Origin: Planctomycetota bacterium
Lineage (GTDB): Bacteria; Planctomycetota; Phycisphaerae; Phycisphaerales; UBA1924
Length of the DNA stretch: 64,000 nt
NCBI GenBank assembly: GCA_024280755.1
Contig: JAJRPN010000019.1
Span: forward strand, 62,001 to 126,000
Direction of reading: 5' to 3'
Shown piece by piece: positions 7,840 to 17,485 of this stretch (positions are counted from its first letter, which is position 1; each line of letters begins with the position of its first letter). The notes under the pieces were generated by a model. The model was not told the DNA's origin. It saw only the letters and a list, made by a program, of their open reading frames with translations, and did not search any database. The translations under genes and the position numbers were made by a program.

Positions 7840-9192
7840 ATGGCATCACTCACACGCGACAAAGGCGGCTCCAAGCGCATCCTGTTCATGTTTGCCAAAG
7901 GCGATCGGCGCACGATTCGGCTGGGCAAGATCAATGTTAAGTCAGCCGAGGCGTTCAAGGTTCGAGTGGAGCCGTTGATCGCAGCGATGCAGACAAATAC
8001 TTCGATTGCTCCAGAGACCACGCAATGGCTTCTAGGACTTCCAGACGACACATATGCCAAACTGGTGTTGGTCGGGCTAGCCGAGGCAAGAGAGCGAACA
8101 CAAACGCACACTCTGGGAATGATGCTTGATGAGTATTTCGCGACGATGAGTGTGAAGGAATCTACTCGTATTCGATATGCCCAGACCAAGCGGCTGCTCA
8201 TTGACTACTTCGGGAAGGATCGCCCGGTTGACTCAATCAGCACGCTTGATGGTGACAAATGGCGGGCGTGGTTGTGTGAGAAGGGATACGCCGAAGCCAA
8301 GATTGGGCGTGATGTTCGTGGGGCGCGGATGTACTTCAAGAAGGCTATGAAGTGGGGAATGATTCCTAGTAATCCGTTTGAGGATGTGAAAGCGGGGCGG
8401 ATAACGAACCGGACAAAAGCGTTCTTTGTGACTCCCGAAGCCACATTCAAGATCACCGAAGCGTGCCCTGATGCTGATTGGCGGTGCATTGTGGCACTGG
8501 CTCGGTTTGGTGGGTTGCGTTGCCCGTCGGAAGTGTTGGGGGTTCGCTGGGCAGATGTTGACTGGTCGAGCAATCGGTTCAGGGTGCGATCGCCAAAGAC
8601 TGAGCATCACCAAGGCAAGGCCGAGCGGATGGTGCCGCTGTTTCCTGAGCTTCGGACTGTGCTCATGCAGGCCTTTGAGTGTGCCCCCGATGGTGCTGAG
8701 TTTGTTGTGGGGCGGTATCGAGACATAGGGGCGAATCTGGGTACGCATATGCGTCGGATCATCGAACGGGCGGGTTTGCAAGCATGGCCTAAGCTGTTCA
8801 ATAACATGCGAGCAAGCCGAGCGACTGAGTTGGCACTTGAATATCCGGCTGCTCAATGCACTGCATGGATGGGGCATTCACAGGCCATTGCTGAGGCTCA
8901 TTACCACATGGTTCGGGATGAGGATTATGAGCGTGCAGCATCGACACCGATACCGATCAAGCAACCCGAAAAGAGTGGCGCAGAATCGAGCGCACTTGGG
9001 GCGCAAATGGCAGCGCAGCAGCAATCCGCAACAACCGGCAAAGAGAATCAAAATAGTGCGCAAACTAAAAAGGAACCAGCACTTATGCTGATTCCTTCTG
9101 GTCTTTGCAGTTCTTTGCAGAACCAATCAATGGGCATACGCGGACTTGAACCACGGACACCGGCATTTTCAATGCCGTGCTCTACCAACTGA
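7840..9192 (+). CDS. Tyrosine-type site-specific integrase
   Basis: A 450-aa integrase catalysing recombination between the element and tRNA-Phe. GGAAGG at 7825-7830 supports ATG 7840. A SAM-like core-binding domain spans about 90-185. Catalytic residues are R227 (GGLRCPSE), K253, R324 in NNMRASR (the box II histidine is Asn, as in other planctomycete integrases), H346 (WMGHSQ) and Y355 (HYHM). Residues 431-450 are encoded by the att core and the antisense strand of tRNA-Phe (GIRGLEPRTPAF...), so the end of the protein depends on what DNA lies beyond the core. In the circular form it would be extended by the ORF at 386-604. Confidence 0.93.
   Translation: MASLTRDKGGSKRILFMFAKGDRRTIRLGKINVKSAEAFKVRVEPLIAAMQTNTSIAPETTQWLLGLPDDTYAKLVLVGLAEARERTQTHTLGMMLDEYFATMSVKESTRIRYAQTKRLLIDYFGKDRPVDSISTLDGDKWRAWLCEKGYAEAKIGRDVRGARMYFKKAMKWGMIPSNPFEDVKAGRITNRTKAFFVTPEATFKITEACPDADWRCIVALARFGGLRCPSEVLGVRWADVDWSSNRFRVRSPKTEHHQGKAERMVPLFPELRTVLMQAFECAPDGAEFVVGRYRDIGANLGTHMRRIIERAGLQAWPKLFNNMRASRATELALEYPAAQCTAWMGHSQAIAEAHYHMVRDEDYERAASTPIPIKQPEKSGAESSALGAQMAAQQQSATTGKENQNSAQTKKEPALMLIPSGLCSSLQNQSMGIRGLEPRTPAFSMPCSTN
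8977..8997. repeat. 21-bp direct repeat shared with left-end ORF (right copy)
   Basis: This repeat is identical to 452-472 and encodes GAESSAL at integrase residues 380-386, just after the catalytic domain. The duplicated peptide on both sides of the att junction suggests that the integrase tail was duplicated when the att site became part of the coding sequence. Confidence 0.8.
9064..9097 (-). terminator. Terminator for tRNA-Phe embedded in the integrase gene
   Basis: Read on the minus strand, AAGGAATCAGC and GCTGGTTCCTT pair over 11 positions (one G-U) around a 6-nt loop and are followed by TTTTT. This lies about 33 nt beyond the 3' end of tRNA-Phe. On the plus strand the same stem has an A-C mismatch and no T tract, so it should not stop the integrase message. 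The element thus replaces the host terminator at 329-361 that its insertion moved away. Confidence 0.7.
9129..9151. repeat. att core, right copy (inside tRNA-Phe and the integrase frame)
   Basis: Identical to 385-407. It covers the 3' end of tRNA-Phe and codons 430-437 of the integrase. Confidence 0.92.
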
Positions 9193-9203
9193 GCTATATG
9201 CCC
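9131..9203 (-). tRNA. tRNA-Phe (GAA)
   Basis: A 73-nt cloverleaf on the minus strand: acceptor GGGCATA/TATGCCC, D-arm GCTC...GAGC, anticodon stem CGGCA/TGCCG with loop TTGAAAA (anticodon GAA), T-arm CGTGG/CCGCG with loop TTCAAGT, discriminator A. CCA is not encoded. It is the integration target of the element. Confidence 0.93.
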
Positions 9204-9359
9204 GACTGCTCCTTGCGGTGCATTTCGGAAGAGGACGAGCCTCTTGGGGGTAAGGATACGCATGAAAGTGGTCGCGTCAACTTATTTTGATGTCAAAGTA
9301 GGCGATTCATTCTCGGGGGAGGGCTTTCGGACGGTGAATGGATCGGCTAAGATGGTTGC

Positions 9360-10244
9360 ATGAGTGATACCAACGATGCTGTACAAACTGGTGCTGATTC
9401 TACGACCGAGAAGCCTTTGCTTGTGGTTGATAATCTGAAGACCTATTTCCCAATCCGCAGCGGGCTGTTGCAGCGGGTGACGAGCCACTTTAAGGCGGTC
9501 GATGGCGTGTCGTTCCATATTAAGCCGGGCGAGACACTCGGGCTTGTGGGGGAGTCTGGGTGTGGCAAGACGACGATTGGTCGAACGATTCTTCGGCTTC
9601 AGGCAAACTCTGGCGGGCGGGTAATCTTTGATGGGCATGATGTGTTCGCAGCATCGGGTAAAGAACTTCAGAATCTTCGTCGAGATATGCAGATTGTTTT
9701 TCAGGACCCTGCGGGCTCTTTGAACCCTCGGATGCGGATCGCGGCGATTGTTGGCGAGCCTTTGGTGATTCATGGGATGGTCTCGTCCAAGGCCGAACTG
9801 CGTGAACGGGTTGAGAATATTCTTGAGCGATGTGGGATGCCAAAGGCTGCGGCAGATCGGTATCCGCATGAGTTCTCTGGTGGTCAGCGCCAGCGGATTG
9901 GGATAGCTCGGGCGTTGGCATTGGAGCCAAAGTTTATTGTGTGCGACGAACCAACGAGTGCGTTGGATGTTTCGATTCAGGCGCAGGTGATTAACCTGCT
10001 GATGGATTTGCAGGAAGAGTTCAAGCTGAGCTACTTGTTTATCTCGCATGACATGGCCGTGATTCAGCATGTGTGCGAGCGGATCGCGGTAATGTACAAA
10101 GGGAAGATTGTTGAGGAAGGATCTCGCGATGAGATCATTGATAATCCTCAGCATTTGTATACGCAGTCGTTGTTGTCTGCGGTGCCTGAGCCTGATCCGC
10201 ATCGGAAGATTGAGCGGGTTGTGTTTGATGGTGGGGCGATGTAG
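9360..10244 (+). CDS. Peptide/dipeptide ABC transporter ATP-binding protein (OppF/DppF-like)
   Basis: A 294-aa ATPase that energises peptide or nickel-type ABC import. It shows Walker A GESGCGKTT, Q-loop QDP, signature SGGQRQRIGIA, Walker B FIVCDEPTSALD and the switch histidine in FISHDMAVI. It is somewhat short for the family, with little of the usual C-terminal oligopeptide extension (only about 30 residues after LYTQSLLSAVPEPDP). The permease and binding-protein genes usually next to it are not in the window, so it is an orphan here. ThrE begins 2 nt after its stop, suggesting co-transcription. The substrate is unknown. Confidence 0.88.
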   Translation: MSDTNDAVQTGADSTTEKPLLVVDNLKTYFPIRSGLLQRVTSHFKAVDGVSFHIKPGETLGLVGESGCGKTTIGRTILRLQANSGGRVIFDGHDVFAASGKELQNLRRDMQIVFQDPAGSLNPRMRIAAIVGEPLVIHGMVSSKAELRERVENILERCGMPKAAADRYPHEFSGGQRQRIGIARALALEPKFIVCDEPTSALDVSIQAQVINLLMDLQEEFKLSYLFISHDMAVIQHVCERIAVMYKGKIVEEGSRDEIIDNPQHLYTQSLLSAVPEPDPHRKIERVVFDGGAM

Positions 10245-10246
10245 GG

Positions 10247-11482
10247 ATGAACTCGATTCCAGGAATGAGCCCGCCGCGCCCGGAAGAACCTCGGGCGCGT
10301 TTTTTAATAGAACTCGCACGGGTGCTGGGTACCTATGGAACCTCTTCGCATCGACTTGAGGAGGTTGTTGCGGTATGCGCCGATGAGCTGGGCTTGCGTG
10401 CGCAGACTTTTAGTACGCCGACTTCGGTGTTTGTTTCTGTAGAGTGTGACGAAGGGCTTTCAACTTATTTGGCACGGGTTGTACCCGGTGAGGTCAATAT
10501 CTCGAAGATGATGGAGATCGATCGGCTTTTTAATCGGGTGATTGAGAATGAGTTGAGTGCCACCGAGGGAATAGCGGAGATTAAGCGGATTGTGAAGCTG
10601 CCGGGGTTGTATCCGGCATGGATGATTGTGATGTCGTTTGGGATTGTCTCTGGGTGTGTTGGGAACTTTCTTGGTGGCGGGATCAAGGAGATGTTCGCTT
10701 CGAGCATTGTGGGCTTGATGGTTGGCATTTTGGTTTTGTTTGCGGGAAAGAAGCGTGAGTTTTCTCGGCTGATCGAGTTTTTGTCGGGGTTGGTTGCCGC
10801 GTTGATCTCTGGAGCGTTGGTTGCACCATTGGGTGGGTATATGCCCACAGTTGCAGCGATCGCAGGGTTAATCATTTTATTGCCCGGGCTGACCTTTACG
10901 ATCGCTATGGTTGAACTTGCGACGAAGCATGTGGTGTCGGGGACTGCAAGGCTTGCGGGTGCGATGATGGTGATGTTGGTGATCGGGTTTGGATTTATTA
11001 TTGGGCAGCGTGGTGCGGAGGTGTTGGTTGGGCCGACGGATGTTGTGGTGGCTGGGCCGATGGCTTGGTATGTGGATGTGCTTTCAATTTTGGTATCGAC
11101 TGTTTGTATGGCGGTGTTGTTTCAGGCACGGATGCGGCATGCTTGGGTGATGGTTGTTGCGGGGTTCTTGTCGTTTTACTCAGCAAGATATGGCGCGATG
11201 TATCTCGGGCCCGAGGCTGGTGGGCTTGGGGCGGCATTGGTTGTTGGGTGCGCGAGCAACTTGTATGCACGAGTCTTTGATCGCCCTGCGATGACGATGA
11301 TGTTACCCGGGTTGTTGATGTTGGTCCCCGGAGCGTTAGGGCTACGGAGTTTGCAGCTCTTTATGAAAAACGATACTGTTGATGGCGTGCAGTCTGTATT
11401 TACGGTGTTGGTCGTTGGTGTAGCGTTGGTGGTGGGGTTGTTGTTGTCGAATGTGATCATGCCGCCGCGGAAGGTTTTGTAA
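10247..11482 (+). CDS. Threonine/serine exporter family protein (ThrE-like)
   Basis: A 411-aa inner-membrane protein. Residues about 15-115 form the conserved soluble N-terminal domain (LGTYGTSSHRLEEVV, FSTPTSVFVS), followed by about ten hydrophobic segments arranged as in ThrE/YjjP-YjjB fusions. It probably exports threonine, serine or related small molecules by proton motive force. GTAGGG upstream overlaps the end of the preceding ATPase gene. The substrate is a family-level inference. Confidence 0.85.
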   Translation: MNSIPGMSPPRPEEPRARFLIELARVLGTYGTSSHRLEEVVAVCADELGLRAQTFSTPTSVFVSVECDEGLSTYLARVVPGEVNISKMMEIDRLFNRVIENELSATEGIAEIKRIVKLPGLYPAWMIVMSFGIVSGCVGNFLGGGIKEMFASSIVGLMVGILVLFAGKKREFSRLIEFLSGLVAALISGALVAPLGGYMPTVAAIAGLIILLPGLTFTIAMVELATKHVVSGTARLAGAMMVMLVIGFGFIIGQRGAEVLVGPTDVVVAGPMAWYVDVLSILVSTVCMAVLFQARMRHAWVMVVAGFLSFYSARYGAMYLGPEAGGLGAALVVGCASNLYARVFDRPAMTMMLPGLLMLVPGALGLRSLQLFMKNDTVDGVQSVFTVLVVGVALVVGLLLSNVIMPPRKVL

Positions 11483-11490
11483 GGGGAGTA

Positions 11491-11529
11491 CGACACGGCT
11501 TGCCGAAGACGGTCAAGCCGTGGCACCCT
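11491..11529 (+). repeat. Dispersed stem-loop repeat, copy A
   Basis: CACGGCTTG (11494-11502) pairs with CAAGCCGTG (11514-11522), enclosing CCGAAGACGGT and followed by GCACCC. It lies between convergent genes and has no T tract after it. It belongs to a family with copies at 14309, 14371 and 23826. Confidence 0.8.
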
Positions 11530-11541
11530 TTATTATCCTCA

Positions 11542-12099
11542 CTACTTTGATTGTTGATCTTCTACGAGCCCTTTGTGCTGGGCGAGCAAGTCCGAGTAGG
11601 AGGTTGCGATTGGCTCACCGAGTGCTGGGAGAAAGGTCGCTTTGAGTTGGGCGGCTTGCTCGTGGGCTTTTTCCATATCTGTGTTTTCGTTGATGAGTAT
11701 CTCGAACTCGAAGTACCAACCAAGATCGATCACATCGTCGATATGGATGCGAACAGAATCGAGAAGGAAAAGTTCTCGGTTTTTTTCAACGGTGAGCCAT
11801 TCGGGGAGCGGGGCTTGGCCGAAGCGTTCTTGGACTTGGGCGTGGGTGTAGATGTGGTAGTCGGAGACCTTTGGGTCGGTCCGGTTTTCGCGATCATAGA
11901 AGATGTATTCGATGGGTTCGGGTGAGCCCACGGCGCGATCGATGGCGATGGATGTTCGTTTTTTGAGTCGGCCTCGGGTGACATTGTAGTAGACATCGGT
12001 TTGGCGAAGTTTGACGACTTGGGACGCGCCGATCTTTTTACAGATCAGGCGGGCAAGGTTTGGGTCGCGGAGTTCGGCTTTGAGTTCGAGGTTTTTCAT
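11542..12099 (-). CDS. CYTH-domain protein (class IV adenylyl cyclase/triphosphatase type)
   Basis: A 185-aa protein with an N-terminal NLELKAEL resembling the ExExK signature of CYTH triphosphate tunnel enzymes, then QTDVYYNV, LKKR and FEFEIL, which supply alternating charged strands of the tunnel. Such proteins hydrolyse inorganic or nucleoside triphosphates, or cyclise ATP. The exact substrate cannot be assigned. It lies 21 bp downstream of ligA on the same strand and is probably co-transcribed with it. Confidence 0.78.
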   Translation of the reverse strand: MKNLELKAELRDPNLARLICKKIGASQVVKLRQTDVYYNVTRGRLKKRTSIAIDRAVGSPEPIEYIFYDRENRTDPKVSDYHIYTHAQVQERFGQAPLPEWLTVEKNRELFLLDSVRIHIDDVIDLGWYFEFEILINENTDMEKAHEQAAQLKATFLPALGEPIATSYSDLLAQHKGLVEDQQSK

Positions 12100-12120
12100 T
12101 GCTTTATGTATCGGTCATTT

Positions 12121-14418
<2,298 letters not shown>

Positions 14419-14430
14419 CTATGATGAGTT

Positions 14431-15294
14431 ATGAGTGCAAAGATTATTGATGGGAAGGCGTTGGCATTGGCTTTTCGGGAGCAAATCGCTCAGCGGGCGG
14501 GGGCTTTGCGCGATGGTGGGAAGCCGGCGAAGCTTGATGCGTTGTTGGTGGAGTCTGGGGATAATGGGGCGCGGGTGTATGCCCAGAATCAGGCTCGGAC
14601 ATGTGAAGCCTTGGGGATTGAGTATGAGCTTCACTTACTGACGGTTGGATCTGATCAGGAAGCGATCGAGGCAAAGATTGATGAGTTGAACAGCGATCAA
14701 TCTGTGCATGCGATCATGGTGCATCTGCCTTTGCCTGATGGGGTGGACACTTATCACATTCAGGAGCAGATTGACCCGGATAAGGATGTCGAGGGTGTGA
14801 ACCCGGCGAATATTGGCAATGTGGTGTATGGGCGGTCGATGCGGGCACCTTGTACTGCGTTGGCGACGCTCAAACTGATTGATTCGACGGATATAGAACT
14901 CAAAGGCAAGCGATGTGTTGTTGTTGGGGCGTCGGCGGTGGTTGGGAGGCCGATCGCGGTACTTTTGATGAATCGTGAAGCGACGGTTATTAGCTGCAAT
15001 AAGTTTACTGTGGGGCTTAAAGAGCTCTGTTTGTCGGCGGATGTGTTGATCCCGGCGGCGGGTGTCGCCGGGTTGATCACTGGTGATATGGTGCGCGATG
15101 GGGCTTTGGTGGTTGATGTTGGGGTGAATCGGATCAAAGACGAGGACGGAAAATCGCATACAGTGGGAGATGTTGATTTTAAGGGTGTTGAACCGATTGC
15201 AGGGTGGTTAAGCCCGGTGCCAGGCGGAGTTGGCCCGATGACGGTGGCTGTGCTGTTGCACAATGTCGTTGAGTTGGCTGAGGAGCGTGGATAA
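14431..15294 (+). CDS. folD: Methylenetetrahydrofolate dehydrogenase/cyclohydrolase FolD
   Basis: A 287-aa cytosolic bifunctional enzyme that interconverts 5,10-methylene- and 10-formyl-tetrahydrofolate. The N-terminal catalytic domain includes VHAIMVHLPLPDG and DKDVEGVNPANIG, and the NADP site has VVVGASAVVGRPIAVLL (GxSxxxG variant). The C-terminus has PVPGGVGPMTVAVLLHN, a family hallmark. Length is standard. The gene stands alone between the hairpin repeats and tatA. Confidence 0.95.
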   Translation: MSAKIIDGKALALAFREQIAQRAGALRDGGKPAKLDALLVESGDNGARVYAQNQARTCEALGIEYELHLLTVGSDQEAIEAKIDELNSDQSVHAIMVHLPLPDGVDTYHIQEQIDPDKDVEGVNPANIGNVVYGRSMRAPCTALATLKLIDSTDIELKGKRCVVVGASAVVGRPIAVLLMNREATVISCNKFTVGLKELCLSADVLIPAAGVAGLITGDMVRDGALVVDVGVNRIKDEDGKSHTVGDVDFKGVEPIAGWLSPVPGGVGPMTVAVLLHNVVELAEERG

Positions 15295-15354
15295 AAGGGT
15301 GAGAAAATGGAATATGAGGGTGGTTAAAGCGTTGACTCTTGGGAGGATGCACCA

Positions 15355-15684
15355 TTGAATCATGCTATGGAACACACACTTGCGCTCATTGGGCCTTTGG
15401 GTACGACTGAGACGATCGTTATTGGGATCATTCTTTTGCTTTTATTCGGGCGCCGGTTGCCTGAGGTTGGGCGGAGTTTGGGGCAGGGGATCGTTGAGTT
15501 TAAGAAGGGGCTCAAGGATGTGACGGACGATATCAAGAACGAGACTTCTGAAGCAGGCAATGGTGGAGCAAAGTTTGACTCGGCCAAGCCACCAAAGAAC
15601 CCGGATATGATTAACTCCGCTCACACAACCTCGACGCCGGTGGCTGAGAAGGTTGAAGTCAAAGAATCGCCTGCTGGGGAATGA
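15355..15684 (+). CDS. tatA: Twin-arginine translocase subunit TatA/TatE
   Basis: A 109-aa pore-forming subunit of the Tat pathway for folded proteins. A single N-terminal membrane helix (IVIGIILLLLFG) is followed by the family hinge and amphipathic helix RRLPEVGRSLGQGIVEFKKG, then a polar tail. GGAGG at 15342-15346 is 8 nt from TTG 15355 but about 20 nt from the in-frame ATG 15367, so the TTG is the likely start. No tatC is nearby. Confidence 0.9.
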   Translation: MNHAMEHTLALIGPLGTTETIVIGIILLLLFGRRLPEVGRSLGQGIVEFKKGLKDVTDDIKNETSEAGNGGAKFDSAKPPKNPDMINSAHTTSTPVAEKVEVKESPAGE

Positions 15685-15750
15685 TTCAGCGATTGAGAGT
15701 CGGTTTTTCTCGATTTATCGAGATCAACGGCTATGATTGTTGCCTATTTT

Positions 15751-15824
15751 GGCGAGGTAGCTCAGTCGGTCAGAGCGATGGATTCATAACCCATAGGTCG
15801 AGAGTTCAAGTCTCTCTCTCGCCA
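15751..15824 (+). tRNA. tRNA-Met (CAT), probably elongator
   Basis: A 74-nt cloverleaf: acceptor GGCGAGG/TCTCGCC (one G-U), D-arm GCTC/GAGC, anticodon loop TTCATAA, T-stem GAGAG/CTCTC with loop TTCAAGT, discriminator A, no encoded CCA. The anticodon stem ATGGA/CCCAT has one A-C mismatch beside the loop. A C1-A72 mismatch is absent, so it is not the initiator. The other CAT tRNA (36755) fits tRNA-Ile2 better. Confidence 0.85.
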
Positions 15825-15838
15825 CTTATTGAAAAAGG

Positions 15839-15880
15839 AACGCGTGAACTGATAACAATCGGTTAACGCGTTGTTTTTTT
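15839..15880 (+). terminator. Rho-independent terminator after tRNA-Met
   Basis: AACGCGTGAAC pairs with GTTAACGCGTT (one mismatch) and is followed by TTTTTTT. It ends the tRNA transcript before the EF-hand gene. Confidence 0.8.
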
Positions 15881-15944
15881 GTGGGTTCTCTGTCATACTG
15901 GGCAATCTGATGCGTTGTGCTTTGCACACAGGGAGATTTTTGCG

Positions 15945-16871
15945 ATGCAATCCAAGCCGATGACGATTGGGGTACTTGTTGTGAGCGCGACTGCGCTTGG
16001 TGGGGTGTATCTTTGGACGGCTGGAAATGATGACGCTCCGAGTGACCCTCAGGTGGCAGCGTTGTATGCCAAAGCTCAAAAGCAGGATTTTCGTACGCCT
16101 GCGTATGAGCCCATTGAGGTTGAGGAGATTAAACAACGGGCACCGAGTTCGTCGCTTCAGGGTGGGGTTCGGAACGGGCGGTTTGATTTTGCTGCTCGGA
16201 TGACTGAGTTTGATCTCGATGGTGATGGGGTTTTATCGAAGGAAGAACGCGATGCGATGAGGCAGGCGTTTCGGGCAGATCGGATAGCTCGGTTTGATCT
16301 CGATGGAGACGGCGAACTCTCACGCGAAGAACGACAGGCTGCACGAATGGCGCGGTTTGAGAACTCTGATCGTGGGCAAGCGTTGATGCGTCAGTTTGAT
16401 GCTGATGGGGATGGGGAACTCAATGCGGATGAGCAGGCCGCGATGGATGCGTATCTCGAAGAGCAGGGGCAAGAGCGCAGGGCTGCGGAGATCGCGAAGT
16501 ATGATCTCGATGGCGATGGTGAACTCTCGCAAGATGAGCGGGCGTATCAGCAGGAAGAACGCCAAGCCCAGCGTGAGAACTTCATGCAGGATATGACACA
16601 AGAGTTTGATCTTGATGGAGACGGGCAGCTGAGCATCGAAGAGCAGCAGGATGCGTTTAATACGATGCGTGAACGCCGCGAGATTGATCGGTTTATCCAA
16701 CAGTTTGATTTTGATGGAAATGGGCAGATGGGAGCTGGCGACTACAGCTCATTTGCAACTGATTACGGCAATGGTGATCTTGGCGCCGATGTGAATGGCG
16801 ACGGGGTTGTTAACACGCAAGATTTGGCGGATTATCGCGATATGGTCACGAGATCTGGGAATCGTCCTTAG
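15945..16871 (+). CDS. Secreted or anchored EF-hand calcium-binding protein
   Basis: A 308-aa protein. GGGAGA precedes ATG 15945. A hydrophobic N-terminal segment (TIGVLVVSATALGGVYLW) is a signal peptide or anchor. At least six EF-hand loops of the form DxDxDGxxxxxE follow (DLDGDGVLSKEE, DLDGDGELSREE, DADGDGELNADE, DLDGDGELSQDE, DLDGDGQLSIEE, DFDGNGQMGAGD), separated by highly charged helices. The last repeat ADVNGDGVVNTQDLADY resembles a dockerin repeat. It probably buffers or senses calcium in the periplasm; the partner is unknown. Confidence 0.85.
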   Translation: MQSKPMTIGVLVVSATALGGVYLWTAGNDDAPSDPQVAALYAKAQKQDFRTPAYEPIEVEEIKQRAPSSSLQGGVRNGRFDFAARMTEFDLDGDGVLSKEERDAMRQAFRADRIARFDLDGDGELSREERQAARMARFENSDRGQALMRQFDADGDGELNADEQAAMDAYLEEQGQERRAAEIAKYDLDGDGELSQDERAYQQEERQAQRENFMQDMTQEFDLDGDGQLSIEEQQDAFNTMRERREIDRFIQQFDFDGNGQMGAGDYSSFATDYGNGDLGADVNGDGVVNTQDLADYRDMVTRSGNRP

Positions 16872-16886
16872 TGGGTTGATCGATCT

Positions 16887-17270
16887 TCAATATTCAAAGT
16901 CACTCCCAGACATCTCCGCTTCATACGCTCCGGCATAGAGAAAAGTCGGGGCATTCTTTGCGGGGAGGTTCCAGTAGTCACCCGCATCTGCACACTGCCA
17001 TGCGAGCCAGTCGCCAGCAATCAGTTGTGGGCCGAGCGGGGAGGATGATTGTACGGAAACGGACTCGAACTCATGGAGCGAGAGTTCAGAAAGGACATCC
17101 AAGCCCTCATCATCAATAGTTGTATTCAGGATCGTTGCACCAGAGCTTTCGACAACCAGATGTTGAGTTGAGCAGCTACTCATCAACAGGCATGGGAGGG
17201 CGAGTAAAAACGTGCGAAGTGGGTATGGACTGATTGAGAGCATGCCTATAAAGTCGGTTTGTTTTCTCAT
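16887..17270 (-). CDS. Small lipoprotein of unknown function
   Basis: Residues LLALPCLLMSSC form a signal peptide with a lipobox, so the mature protein of about 90 aa should be lipid-anchored. The start is uncertain: ATG 17270 or 17243 are both reasonable, and an upstream in-frame ATG at 17291 also exists; none has a clear ribosome binding site. The mature part is acidic and contains VSVQSSSPLGPQLIAGDWLA. No family is recognised. It is convergent with the EF-hand gene, 15 bp apart. Confidence 0.6.
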   Translation of the reverse strand: MRKQTDFIGMLSISPYPLRTFLLALPCLLMSSCSTQHLVVESSGATILNTTIDDEGLDVLSELSLHEFESVSVQSSSPLGPQLIAGDWLAWQCADAGDYWNLPAKNAPTFLYAGAYEAEMSGSDFEY

Positions 17271-17485
17271 GGTGGTGATGGAGAAGAGCAATCGGCGGTG
17301 TATTTATGTTTTTGAGCGCAAGATAATCGGGAGAGATTGATCAAAATCAACCCTACTTTGGTTGTTCTCGGACGAAGAGTTGGGCAATTTTCCCGCCTTG
17401 TGATACAGTAGTGGTGGGGTAGTAGGTGTGCAATGTGCCGAGAAGAGGGGACTCTTTGAGGCGATAGAGTTTGAAAGCAGAATCG

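Larger units (their letters stand above)
385..9151. mobile_element. 8.74-kb integrative element in tRNA-Phe(GAA)
   Basis: The element is bounded by a perfect 23-bp direct repeat (385-407 and 9129-9151) that contains the last 21 nt of tRNA-Phe. It carries a tyrosine integrase next to the tRNA, HTH proteins of excisionase size, a RepA-like replication ATPase, and cargo (a restriction-modification enzyme and an unknown protein). No conjugation or capsid genes are visible, so it is best described as a small integrative, possibly self-replicating element or satellite. The tRNA gene stays intact on the right side. Flanking genes (dockerin protein on the left, OppF on the right) look chromosomal. 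Confidence 0.88.

Noticed and set aside
15751-15824. Reading the CAT tRNA as initiator tRNA-fMet
   Set aside because: The first acceptor pair is G-C and there is no G-C triplet run beside the anticodon loop, so an elongator is more likely.
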